A stretch of DNA of 64,000 nt from Membranipora membranacea (taxonomy: Eukaryota > Bryozoa > Gymnolaemata > Cheilostomatida > Membraniporidae), in contig OU612065.1 in the NCBI GenBank assembly GCA_914767715.1, positions 23,746,001-23,810,000 of the forward strand. The letters run 5' to 3'. Shown piece by piece: positions 12,330 through 23,600 of this stretch (the stretch's first letter is position 1; every line of letters begins with the position of its first letter). The position numbers and the translations under genes were made by a program. The notes under the pieces are model-generated. The model made no database searches. It was not told the DNA's origin and saw only the letters and a list, made by a program, of their open reading frames with translations.

Positions 12330-13290
12330 GCACTTTAGACAGAGATGGGTTTTGTTACGGTGGAGTTTGCTGTGAAAGAAACCCATCAGGACGCCTATTT
12401 GGTGTCCAACGGTTGCCAAATAGCCATCCGGATGGGTCTGTTTTACAATTGACATCTGCCATGAAGCCATCTGGTTGCAAAATTTGCAACAGGATTGGTT
12501 TGTGACTGCCGAGCTTTGAAATTGATATAATGTGAAATGGATATTTGTCATGAGTGGATGGACCTTTAACGTAAAGATTTGTGGTGGACCGGCCACATTT
12601 TTCGCATTATAGCTGCAACAAACCCATCCAGACAGGCTTGGAATAGTAATGTTTGCTAAATTAACTCCATCCGGGTAGGTTTTGTTTGAGCAGTAATATT
12701 TGCTGTAACCATTCTTCCAGATGAGCCAAATGTGTCCGGTAAATGGCCATCAGCAACATATCTCCATAAAAGGGCCATCCGCTTATGACGAATACCCATG
12801 CGGCAATGCTAACTGGCCATCCATTTCACCTTGTATCAATCTCGAAGTGTGACTGTAACAAACCCATCCGAATGGCCATATGGCAACTGATGGTTGCCAA
12901 CTACTCATCCATATGGGCTTGGAGCAGTAACAAACTCATATGCATAGGCTGAGGATAGACCAGAGATGTGTGGCGGATGGCCATTTACAGAAAACATTTT
13001 TAGTACAACAGCTTGTAGCAGTAATACTTTCTGTAACAAACCCATTTGTATGGGCTTGGAGCAGAAATTTTTGGTGTAACAAACCCAACCAAATGGGCTT
13101 AGAGCATTAATATTTGCTGTTACAGCCCTATTCAGATGGGGTTGTCGCCCCGATGATGAGTGACTACAATCCATCCTCCTCTGCTACATACCAATCCACC
13201 TTTGTCAAATACGTGCCTGGATGCCTTTTATGTAACCGGATGTCTATTTGGCAACTAACAGATGTCGATGCCAGGCAGACATCTAGCGGC
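12330..13290. repeat. Degenerate minisatellite with a palindromic CCCATCCGGATGGG-type core
   Basis: Variants of AACAAACCCATCCGNATGG, GGCTTGGAGCAGTAATATTTG and TTGCCAAxTAGCCATCCG recur throughout. In the best-kept part GCTTG(T/G)AGCAG-type starts fall at about 13009, 13053 and 13097, a 44-base period. Open frames across it (12308-12505, 12905-13174 and others) are by-products of the repetition. Confidence 0.65.
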
Positions 13291-13599
13291 TGCAAATAGC
13301 AGAAACAGAGAGAAAGCATTTCTCTTTGCCGACATGCCTATATATAGGCCTGAAGTTACCACTGAACTCAATTAAGCATACCATACTTACTTGATACTTG
13401 TAGAGTAATCGTTTCTTCATCTGAAGTTTCCAGTATTTTTTCAGGCTCGTCTATCGGTATTAGCCCGTGTCATAGATCGTATAACCAGATTTTCACCATT
13501 TACTGTAACCTTAACCTGCCACAGGAGGATCTACAAGTATCAAAGAGTGATAAAAAAGATCATTTCACAATTTAGCGGGGAGACAAAGAATCTCTTTTT

Positions 13600-15065
13600 G
13601 TGGAGGTCAGGGCTGCAGTGAGGTATTAGGTACTGTGGGTTGTGCCTTCTAGAACTGCCAGGATGTGGGTGAAGTTGATGTAATCTCCCATGTCAGTCTC
13701 TACTTTACCAAAGTGGATGGCTCGGAAGAGTACAATTCTTCGCCATTCTGGTACTTAGGTTTTTCCATTCTAGTTGTTCAATCAGCTGCGAGGTGCTAGT
13801 TGTGTGGTCTGACCGCGGAACATTGTAAACACATGCGCACGGCCTTGCGTTACACAGCTTCGAGCTTTGTTGCTTGTGCTTGCGTCAGGCTACCATCCCA
13901 TACTGATGATGTGTATTCTAGAATGGGCCTGACGAGTATGGGGCATACATGACATGTTACCCTATTTGGTAGGGTAACACCAGATATAAGGGCTGATTAC
14001 CCTATGAGACCAGATGATCCCATAACCACCCCACTTTTGCACCTAAGAGCTTAGTGAAGTTTTATATGCTTATTTTGCTGTCATGTGGTCTAGTTTTCAA
14101 CCTATTATAACAAATTGCATTAGTTTAAACATTAATACATAGTAAAATTCAGTGTAACACTTGCTAGAATTTGGTATATTACAGTTATCTAACAATAAAA
14201 CTACAGAAAATCAAATATTTTAAGAGCATGGGCGGCTGGGGTGTTACCCGGGGCCGGCGGCGGGAGTATTTTAGGGCCCCCTAGGGCCCCCAGACCAACC
14301 CAGCCTTCAAGTTTATACACCACCAGATATAGAGCCCAGCTAACTTGTCATGTATGGTATGGGGTAAGCTTTTGCTCTGAGATGTTTTAGAAAGTATGGT
14401 ATTGTGTGCTCTTCTTATGAACCCTCACCTTATGCTGGCTGCTTTGTTGGTAATATAGTTGACGTTTTCGTTCCATCTAAGAGAGCTCTCCAGCCTTAAT
14501 CCTAGGTATTTTACACCCTTTGTCTTCGGGATATCTGTTTCATTATGTATGTGGTTGTTGTTGGCTCCTTTAGTTCTTTTTTGGGTAAATTTAACATGTT
14601 CGCATTTGAGAGGATTGAACTCCATCTTCCAACTACTCTCCCATACTTGGAGGGCATCTAGATTTTTTTGGAGCTGGAAAAAGTTTTCACCGGTCGAACA
14701 GATGACGTATCGTCTGCGAACACGCGGGTTTTGGATATGACTGAGTCAGCTAGGTCGTTTATGTAGACCAGGAACAGGATTGGGCCAATTACTGAACCCT
14801 GGGATGACCTTGGCGTGGGCTATAACTATGGCCATCAACTGTAAATACTTGGGATTGACCTTCTAGTAGACTCTGTACCTAGAAAGTAGCTTGAGGGGTA
14901 ACTCCGATATAAGCGAGTTTCTGAAGAAGTTATTGTGGTCAACTTGGTCGAAAGCTTTACTGAAGTCTAGGAAACCGGCATCCGCTTCCTCTCCTTTGTC
15001 AAACTGTTGTGAAATGTCGCAAATCTGTTCTGTCAGCTGGCTCTCATAGCTTCTGAAACCATGTT
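13600..15065 (-). mobile_element. LINE reverse transcriptase fragment, degenerate
   Basis: Minus-strand reading with frame breaks gives RT landmarks in the right order: FLDFSKAFDQVDHN near 14972-14935 (palm motif A region), a GSVIGPILFLVYIND-like block (degenerate) near 14810-14760, WKMEFNPLKCEHVKF near 14630-14580, VKYLGLRLESSLRW near 14515-14470, and YTSSVWDGSLTQ near 13920-13885. The conserved aspartate-containing motif C region is not intact. It is a separate, inactive copy from the 9.9-10.3 kb fragment. Confidence 0.8.
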
Positions 15066-15337
15066 GGCGCTTGCTTATTTACCTGCGTATTTACCTGCGT
15101 CTTCTTCGTCTCAAGCGCCAGCTCTCCAGCTGTGACTTTAGAAACTTCTGCTCAAAATCGGTTTAACATTTCCGGGTCATTAACATGTGCTTAATTTGTT
15201 GCTTTAATCGAGGAATTTTGGAATCTGACTGGCAGCAATGACAATGCAAAAACAACAAATTAAGCAAGCGCCAAAATGGTTTCCAGAAAATACAGAAGCT
15301 ATGAAAGCAGGACAGTCATATAGTTCCATAAGTTAGG

Positions 15338-15485
15338 GTTTGCATCACAGGCCTTCTATAGTTGGTGCAAGTCCAGTGGTAGAGTGCCCCAGTGGTCGAG
15401 GCCTTTTCTCTCAAGAAAAGGCCTCGGCCACTGGGGCACTCGACCACTGGACTTGCACCAACTACAGAAGGCCTGTGGTTTGCAT
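15338..15485. mobile_element. Palindromic hAT-type MITE with 8-bp target duplication
   Basis: Arms 15346-15409 and 15414-15477 are reverse complements with about three mismatches in 64 bases and a 4-base loop. The ends are CACAGG...CCTGTG. The flanks GTTTGCAT (15338-15345 and 15478-15485) are identical direct repeats of 8 bp, the duplication size of hAT elements. It is nested in the 11.2-kb block. Confidence 0.85.
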
Positions 15486-16428
15486 GTCATCAGCAATGAT
15501 GTCCTATGCAATAAGTGTACATTCAAACAGGGTTAAATTGATTCAAATCACTTACTCATTGTTCCAATGCACTTAAATAGTCCATCATTAGATAATGTAA
15601 GAGTTAAAGTCAGTACATGGACTGGTGACTCAGTGGGGAATATCTTCACAATCTATAGATTCAGCTGTGGAGTTCAGTAACTCCTTGGTTTAGTGGTCTA
15701 TAATGGGCAAGAAGGTCTAGTCCTATTGATTAATTTAGTCCTTGATAATGGGCTAAACTAACATGGAGCAGTTTGTATGGATGAATAAGGATCGATACAG
15801 TGGTCTAAAAAACAGCGGACTATAGACCCATTTCAAGCGGAACATAGACCAGCGGAACATCGGCGAAGCGGAACATAGAACGCACCCGGGCAATAAAGTA
15901 TTTTAATGTATAGCCCAAAATTCTGGCCCCTTTATGACATATTGTTTTGAAATTGCTGGATCACAGGCTAATAAGCAAAATTGGCCCGACTGAAAAAACC
16001 AGATCTGGTTGATTTTGCACAGGCTTCAAAAGCAATCATTGAGATTACACGGCACAGATGCGTGGTTAATAATTAGTTGGAGGGTGATCACAATAGATAA
16101 GCTGAGGTAAGTTGTCACTAATTAGTAATTGGAGCATACTGTGATAGTAAAACTATCAATGAAATTACATGCAAAAAAATGAAAGATAATTGTAACTCAA
16201 CTGTTACGTGTTAGTAAAGTATGTAGTAGTCAAGGCCTGGGCAGGCTATAGACTATAGTAGTCAGTCACTGTCAGTGGAGTGGTGCAAGCAATGTTAACT
16301 CCATGAAATTGAAAGTCCATGAAGTATGTATATGTTGACTTCTACATGATCCTTCCATTCTCCCTGTTTCCCTTGTCAATGTGTGAATTTTAATACCATA
16401 ATTATAATAATCTATGTCAGTGAGTGTG

Positions 16429-16517
16429 TGTAGTACCATAGGCATCTGGAGTTACAAGCATGTCCAGGGTGGTTGATACTGGACATGCTTGTAACTCAAG
16501 ATGCCTATGTGTAGTAC
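16429..16517. mobile_element. Short palindromic hAT-type MITE with 8-bp target duplication
   Basis: Arms 16437-16467 and 16479-16509 pair almost perfectly (CATAGGCATCT..AGATGCCTATG). The direct flanks TGTAGTAC at 16429-16436 and 16510-16517 are identical. A second independent hairpin (GTAGTACCAATGAACTA and its complement, 16511-16550) abuts it on the right. A diverged relative of the first is at 62315-62406. Confidence 0.8.
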
Positions 16518-16550
16518 CAATGAACTAAACCTTTAGTTCATTGGTAGTAC

Positions 16551-17155
16551 TGCTAACTACATACTATAATACTACTAACACTCCCTGGCACTAGGCCCAC
16601 TACTGCATGATCTACCTATATGCAGAGAATTTAACAGGACATTTAATTGTACCAATAACACTAATTCATCATAATCATAGGATGCAACTCTTTGGTTTGT
16701 AAACAATGAATGGGGCCGTAGCGTAGCTTTAGGGCCTACTTTGAGGTACATAGCCTTGTGAGCATAGTGTGTACGGCTGATCAATGAACTGCAAAGTCAA
16801 TTTTGGGCTGATATTGTGTGGCAAAATGCATGTAGGCCTATACCATACCTATGTCATAGGTGAAAATCTTGTAATCGCTAGCAGTGTGTTATAACTACTT
16901 CGGGGCTAGTAACTGCAATTGAAAATTGATATCCATATTTCTTGAGTATTGACACTGGACTTAATTGCACTGCACAATTTAAGTTCCTGACATAATCACC
17001 CATTATCTCAATACCTGCTATTTTCTAATATCGAGTATTCCATCCTGTTCTGCCTAGAATCCAGAGGCTGTTGAGTGATAAAAGTTATTATATTACGACT
17101 CGATAATTTTGTCTGCCTCTTTTTTCTCTCAACTGTTCATATTATTCTGATACAG
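16551..17155. other. Upstream region of the four-TM gene
   Basis: No exon was recognised. The acceptor-like TACAG directly before the ATG at 17156 leaves open that a 5' UTR exon lies in this stretch. Confidence 0.35.
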
Positions 17156-18962
17156 ATGTGTAACGATCGAGCCGCTGATCATGCCCTGTCGCTGTATGGA
17201 TGTATTCAGATTCTTGAGATCGTAAGTATATCCTGCCTATAAATTTCCATTGCAATCTTGTTCAGTCATGGGGCTCAGGGTTGTTAAACGTAGCGACTGG
17301 GTTATGATACTTTTTTGCATTCATTTTTTTGTAATAAATTCCGATATGTGATCACTGAAAGACTTTTTTTGGTGCATTAAGAGCCAGAGCTCTCATAGCC
17401 TAATCTTGTGAACTGAATTTTTTTATAAACAAATTGAACATGCTTTGCAGATATCGACAGCGGTGGCCTTTTGCTGCAGTCTATTAGACTCACATTGGCT
17501 CACAGAATCAGGGGGAGGATTCGTCACTATGACCCTACTGATATCGTTAGTTTCTGTTCTCGTCTTCTTTCTCTTCAATTCATGTTGTGATAATACGGGG
17601 CTACATAAGATGCAAATTGCAGTAAGTATAAGTTTAAGCTGAGCTGAGGTACCTATTTTATTTAATTTGTTTACTACTTTACTGCCGATTAAAATTTCTT
17701 GGTCTTACAATAAACCGATCAATTGTGAATGAACTGAAGTCCTGCTTGAGCCATCAAAAAGCCCTGCATCTTGGGAAAATGTTCATTAAACTAAGTTTAT
17801 GAAATTCTTGGCAGTGAGCGAGCTAAAACTAATACTGACACACACTCTCTGACACTCAAAGACTCAGTTCCCTATGAATGTGACAGGATAAATGTGCATG
17901 GAATTGGTACCCCGGGATAAAGACATAGTTTTTTAGGATTAATCGAAATAATTAAGGGTATCCTTGCAATTCAGAATTAATTGTGACACCTCCTGAATTT
18001 GAGACAGTTAAATAGACAGATGGTAATAATACACATATTGTTCCCTTACTGACCAGCCTGAGGCATTGTGGGACAGCTTTATCATCTCCAATATTACTAA
18101 CTTATTTTACAGGAATGGATAGGATATATTATCACATTTGCGTTACTCGGTATATCTGTGCCAGTTTCAATATATGGCGCCAGTAGGCAATACTTTGAAA
18201 GCAACGGGAATGGGAGGACAATGCTAATAGAAAACTCTCATATACACGGAACAATCGTAAGTGTTATCACTGTCTGCTTGAATCAGATTTCTACTTGCAG
18301 ATGTAAGGGAAGATCACATTTCTGATGGATTTGTGTTGACACAAATAGCTTTTAAGCAAAAACAAACTGAATATACTAGCATTAGCTTATTTTCTTTTGT
18401 ACTAGGGTTTGTTAGATCATTTGCTAATGAGTCACATCCATTTTCAAGTTCTACTAGTAATCATTCGTTCATGGAAATGAGATAGGGATGATGTAACAGT
18501 TAAATTGTCTATTACGCAATCCATTATTGTTATCTACTGTGAATGAAAAACTAAATGTCCATCACTGTTGTGCAGCTAGGTATTTTTTCTCAACGGCTGT
18601 TATTATGCATCAGATGCAGAAAAGCAAATTGATAGTAAGCAATCAAAGATATTTAATACTCATTGCCATGGTAGAAAATATGGTTGTAACTGGTAATCAA
18701 GTTTAAATTGCACTACAACACAGAAGATTAACGGAATTTGGTCTAAAATTCAATAGAATCTTTAGTCTCGTCTATCAAATAGGAATTTATTTTTACGTTG
18801 TATCTTATCTACTTGCAGGTGTTTTTGATACTGTCGTTGATCCTATTTGGTTACCACTTTATTTACTTGACCATTTGTCGGATAAGAGGCGTGCCTTTAG
18901 GCAGGAAAACAAATAAAGAAGGCGATGTACAGACACAAAATCAAAACAGTAATCAAAATTAA
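17156..18962 (+). CDS. Four-transmembrane (MARVEL/MAL-like) membrane protein
   Basis: Four exons, all phase 0: 17156-17221, 17451-17621, 18113-18256, 18819-18962, giving 174 residues. Four hydrophobic segments are visible: about residues 13-32 (CIQILEIISTAVAFCC), 45-66 (VTMTLLISLVSVLVFFLF), 82-103 (IGYIITFALLGISVPVSIY) and 128-148 (VFLILSLILFGYHFIYLTI). Both ends are hydrophilic; the tail is Asn/Gln-rich and ends QNQNSNQN. The size and spacing match MARVEL-domain tetraspans (MAL, plasmolipin, CMTM), but no diagnostic motif decides it; a claudin-like or lineage-specific tetraspan is possible. AATAAA follows at 19023-19028. The gene is tail-to-tail with ABRACL. Confidence 0.8.
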
Positions 18963-19467
18963 GTGATTAAAAAAAGTGAGTATAAAACTACAAAAGAAAA
19001 GAGATCTAAGCCATGGTCGAAGAATAAATGACCATGTGTTTTCACAACTTATATTGAGCATAACGGAAATGTGTTTTCTACATACATGAGCAATCTCTCA
19101 AACAACCAACGCCTTATCAACTTACACTAAACTCAATAGCGTGAATATCTTACTCATGCAATATAATAGTTTTTCAAAACTCTATTTTTCATACTGCTGC
19201 CGTATTCAGGGTGCTAGCACTACATACACTGATAATTAGAATTCATTTTACAAGCCAGTGTTGCAATGTTGTAAACTCTTATAAATCTTTATCCGGTGCT
19301 GCTCCCGCTTTTCCACTCAATATTATTTTTCTACTCCCTCATTGAGATCTTTATTTTGTAAGAAAGTCTTGTTGCACAGCAAGTTTTGACCATTTTGTTG
19401 CCATTATTGCCTTTATTGTAAATATGTAATACCTAATATCTTGAGTACAGACTATAAAAGGCTATTA

Positions 19468-20133
19468 CTAATCGCTATGATCAAGTAAAAGAGTTATCTC
19501 TACATGGTCATGCACGTTTTGAAGTAAGAGTTCGCTTGCATATGCAACAATCTTCCTCTTCTTTGCTGCCTTCAAAGTTCCTACCAGAGCTTCAAATATA
19601 TTAGCACATCTGTCATCAGAGAAGAGTACTCCAAATGTAACTACATACTTTCCTTCAGCATCTGCAATGTAAACGGAATTCAACTCTGAAGTTACGGAGT
19701 TCTTATCCATAAATTTAACTTAGATGATTTGTCATTAACCCACAGATATTTTAACATCTCACACAAATGATGTATATAGACTAATAGTAATTGGCTTTAT
19801 TCCTGAAGAAGCAATGCCTTTACTTGAACTTGTATTATCCCAAGCATTACTCTTTGGCATGACAATGTATTAGCCTACATTGTTTTGTTGGCAGAGCCAT
19901 CATTAATGAATGTTTAGTTTCTAGTGACAATCTTCTTAGCCCAATGTGTAAAGATGAATGTGTCAAAAGACCGGCTACAATCAAGGAGTACTCACCATAT
20001 AAATAATATGAAGAAAGAGAACAATACAATTAAGGGGGTTATATATTGAATTAGTACATGTAATATACTTACTTGGTGTTCCTAGTCTTCTTATCTCCTC
20101 TTTCAACATTGTTATTTCATGATCAACATTCAT
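19468..20133 (-). CDS. ABRACL: ABRACL / Costars-family small actin regulator
   Basis: Two exons, 20133-20073 and 19661-19468, join in phase 1 to give 84 residues. The product starts MNVDHEITMLKEEIRRLG and continues through NAEGKYVVTFGVLF, EALVGTLKAAKKRKIV and ELLLQNVHDHVEITLL, matching the whole Costars domain of animal ABRACL, which is about 81 residues long. The family promotes cell motility and actin dynamics in the cytosol. The junction codon AAT (N of NAEGK) is formed across the intron, which supports the splice sites. A polyadenylation signal (TTTATT on plus) lies at 19412-19417. The neighbour on the 5' side is ARPC2 in head-to-head orientation. Confidence 0.96.
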
Positions 20134-20602
20134 AATTAAGCTGTAAGATCAAACAAACTAAAACAAATTTGAGATTAAAGACCAATTATTAGGAAGGAAA
20201 ACCAGGAAATGGGAAAGGTGGAAATGAAAATGGTAGATATTATACCAGTATTGTTGTGCTACAACAGTTTAGTTTGGTATTATTCATTCAACAACTAAAC
20301 AGCATAACTCTCTACATAGAAATCAAGGCAATATAAAATGAAAATATATTATACAAATGCTCTGCGATTTTGACAAGACTTGGGTGGTCAGACGACCACA
20401 ATGCCGGATACTCTGCTTCCTTCTTCACTTCCGGATAGAATAGCTTAGAAATAATACAGGCAGGTAAAACTATTGTGTTTAACTGATATTCCTGACTTTG
20501 TATGCAGATAAGACTCACGGACTCAACCCGGAACACTGGCAACAAGATCTCAAATTATCAATTCTCTTTTACTGTTGAAGATTCCAGTTATCCCCATAGA
20601 AA
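20134..20602. promoter_or_regulatory. Shared ABRACL-ARPC2 intergenic region, candidate bidirectional promoter
   Basis: Only 469 bp separate the two divergent start codons. An ETS/GABP-type CACTTCCGG lies at 20426-20434, with further TTCC and CCGGA words nearby. No strong TATA box was seen near either gene. Open frames here are short and unlike known proteins. Bidirectional use is inferred from the spacing. Confidence 0.5.
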
Positions 20603-23600
20603 ATGATTCTGCTGGAGATTCATAATGTCATTGTAGAGGAGACTCTTACACAGAAGTTTGAGAACGCAGCACAAGGGTTTGTTCAGCTCTCCTCTGCTCA
20701 ATATTACATGATTCATTGCAGAAATTGATGAGTTACATCAATCAATCTCAATCAATGATGATGATGATCATTCATTGAATTTGTTACATCTTAGATTTCA
20801 TAGTAGACCTAACTTCATGGGTATACCATGTGTGAAAATCCTAAGATAGCCCCATTGGTCCCATCAAAGCTTAAAGCAAGGAGTAACTACTTGCTCAAAG
20901 TAGCAGCAATAGCCTATGTCCATATTTAGTGAACACTGTGAGGAAAAAGCAATCCACTTTGCAAGAGTCCATCATCAAACACAAACTATAGGGTCTAATT
21001 TTTGAGGGCACCATGTTGTGAATTTCACTCTAGTTATTACATTGACATAGCACTCTGTGTAAATTTATGAGACGGCAGTTGAACTTTTCATTTATGTTTT
21101 CCAACACCAATTGCTGACAAACCTTTGTGCTCAAGAAATGTGTCAATACAATCAAGAAGTAACAGGCGGTTACTCCTTGCTTTAACTTGCATGCAAACAT
21201 TTTTAGTTTCACTAACCTTTTCCACCTGCCTCACATAATAAGTTAGGTGTCAGTCTCATCAAATAAGGATTTTGCTCCTTGTTTCAGTTGCTTCTATAAA
21301 GCTCGGTATATCATCTGGTATCCATTTTAATAATTTTATGCTCGAATCCTTCATGGTGAATATTAACAGGTTTTACTTGTTGGAGCTATAAATTGTTTCA
21401 ATAGAAGCAATATTTCTAATCTCCCAAACCAACTATTAAATTATTGCTAGTCTTTTTAGATAAACATTGTGTTGTAACATAGAGCTTTGTTGTTTCAACA
21501 TGACAAAGGTGCATGGCATCCTTTGTGTGGAAGAAGAGGATTCCCATCTGGAGCTTATTCAGGTTGATTATGTTCAATTTATAGGAACAAACCAGATGCA
21601 GTGGAAATCACAGTTGCAGACTTTGATGGTGTTCTCTACAATATATCAAACCCAGACAATGACAGATCGAAACTTCTTGTCAGTATTTCACTGAAATTCT
21701 ACAAAGAGCTTCAAGATCACGGCGCTGATGAGGTTAGTAAGAGTCGTTAATCACCCAACCCCAAATTAGCTATGTTGGTTGAAATCGCAAGATTTTTGTC
21801 TTTGTCCGAAGACTGAGGGAAAAGGGTCCTAAGGGCACGCCTGCCATATTCGGCGCCAAGTTGCTCTCAATTTGCAGGCAGGTCGGAGCACACCTGGGGC
21901 GTCAATTGAGCCCAGTAGTCGGTAGGCTGCAGCGGGACCTCCAACGCTTGCGCCTCAGAGGGCAGGCGCTCTAACCAACTGAGCTACCTACTACTCCTTA
22001 AACAACTCCAATTCATTATAGAAAGTGTTCACTCTGGCCTTCCCGTAAACAATGAATGAATACAAAACTAAAACTACAATGTACTTTGTTCCTATCCTTG
22101 TAGCTCCTCAAGAGAGAATATAAGGATAGCATCACAACCCCAAAGGATGGTAAGATACACAACGCATTTCCAACAATGGCTTAGTAACTAAATCCGTATA
22201 AACTGTTTAAAAAAAAATATATATATATTGCGCTAACATAAATGCATCATAAAAATAATGAAAACGTGGTCTCATTTTGGGAGGTTGTGGTATTATGTTC
22301 CCTTTTTGAAAAATTTCACAGAAAATGCATTGATCCCTAGTGCAAGTTGGTATGGATGAATGAAGTGTCCAAGTTTACAGTCTTTTCTTTTTGACTTTCA
22401 GGATTCAATGTCAGCTTACTCTACGATTTGGAAAATTTACCTGAAAACCATAAGGAAGCCGCTAAGCATGCTGCGTTATTGAAGCGAAACTGCTTTGCTT
22501 CGGTGTTTGAAAAATACTTCAACTTCCAGCGAAACGAGGAATCTGGTAAATCTATCGCTGTCATCCACTATCGAGACGACGAAACTATGTAAGTTGACAG
22601 CTATGTGCAGGTATTGACAATAAAAATGAAAAAAAAACTGATAATAATAAATGTTGGGAGGTAGTTCTTAACATTTCTCAGGAATTGTTTTTTTTTAGTA
22701 GTGCAGGGTTACTGTGCATTCTTGCAATCTGAGTTTGACATAATTTGAAGGACCCAAAACATCAAATTTAACAGCAACATCAAATTTGGTGAATACCTCA
22801 TTTAGTTTTTTATTTAGTCTTGTTAACAAACTTTCGGTTTCACTTTATTCCTAATGTTACGCCATTAATCAACAACTATTTTGTAGGTATGTGAATGCAC
22901 AGACAGACAGAGTGACTGTTATATTCAGTACAGTATTCAAAGATGATGACGATGTTATCATAGGAAAAGTCTTTATGCAGGTAAATAAGGAAACCAAACG
23001 ATGTATAGCTACATTACTACACATTTGGACACCATTAACACATATTTTCTTATGTATTTCATATACCAAAGGAGGGATAGGGTAACCAAAGTCAGGTTTA
23101 TTTATGTATTGTTGCTAATCTGATCTATTTGGAGTGACAACTAGAACACAATGATATGATGTGCAGCAGGCTAGTAAGGTTCTTTGTTTAGATTTGTATT
23201 GTCATGCCTGATAAATAACACTTCAAATGGAAACCATACCCAAGCATCCAAATCTACTTGTAAGTGTATGCCTGGACACATGAAAAACATTAAGTATTCA
23301 AAACATTTGAGATAAGAGTGTATCATGTTGTGGCGCAGCCAAATTCATCGATATATGGAAAATATGGTTTAAAAGCGGCTGATACAATTGTAATTTGTAC
23401 AACCTTCGATTGAATTTTTGGCGATGAGATGTTCTCTTTTGCTCTGCGGCAATTTTTCGTATCTACACCAATGCGATTGTCGCTAATGTCAAGACTCAGC
23501 TCAAGAGTCATCGACAATTTAGGTCCGAATTTCAGCAATGAACTTATTTCAGTTTATTGATCTCAGGGTACTGATACCTTGCAGTTATTATCTTCAATGT

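Larger units (their letters stand above)
4687..15898. mobile_element. Putative 11.2-kb foldback/MULE-like element with inverted ends and a 9-10 bp target duplication
   Basis: The left end (4696-4775) and the reverse complement of the right end (15887 back to about 15810) align over about 75 bases. Both start GGGTGC and carry subrepeats TCTATGTTCCG, GGTCTATGTTCCGCT and AGTCCGCTG in the same order. Outside them GGCAATAAAG occurs in direct orientation at 4687-4696 and 15889-15898 (9 bp certain, the tenth shared with the end). Inverted ends inside a direct flank repeat are the mark of one transposition event; a 9-10 bp duplication fits Mutator/foldback-type elements. No transposase was recognised. 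The interior holds broken gypsy and LINE pieces, a minisatellite and a MITE. Two unrelated insertions of one repeat family are the alternative. Confidence 0.6.

Noticed and set aside
14222-14295. GC-rich GGGCCCCCTAGGGCCCCC stretch as a CpG-island promoter
   Set aside because: It is short, contains few CpG, and sits between LINE fragments with no gene start near it.
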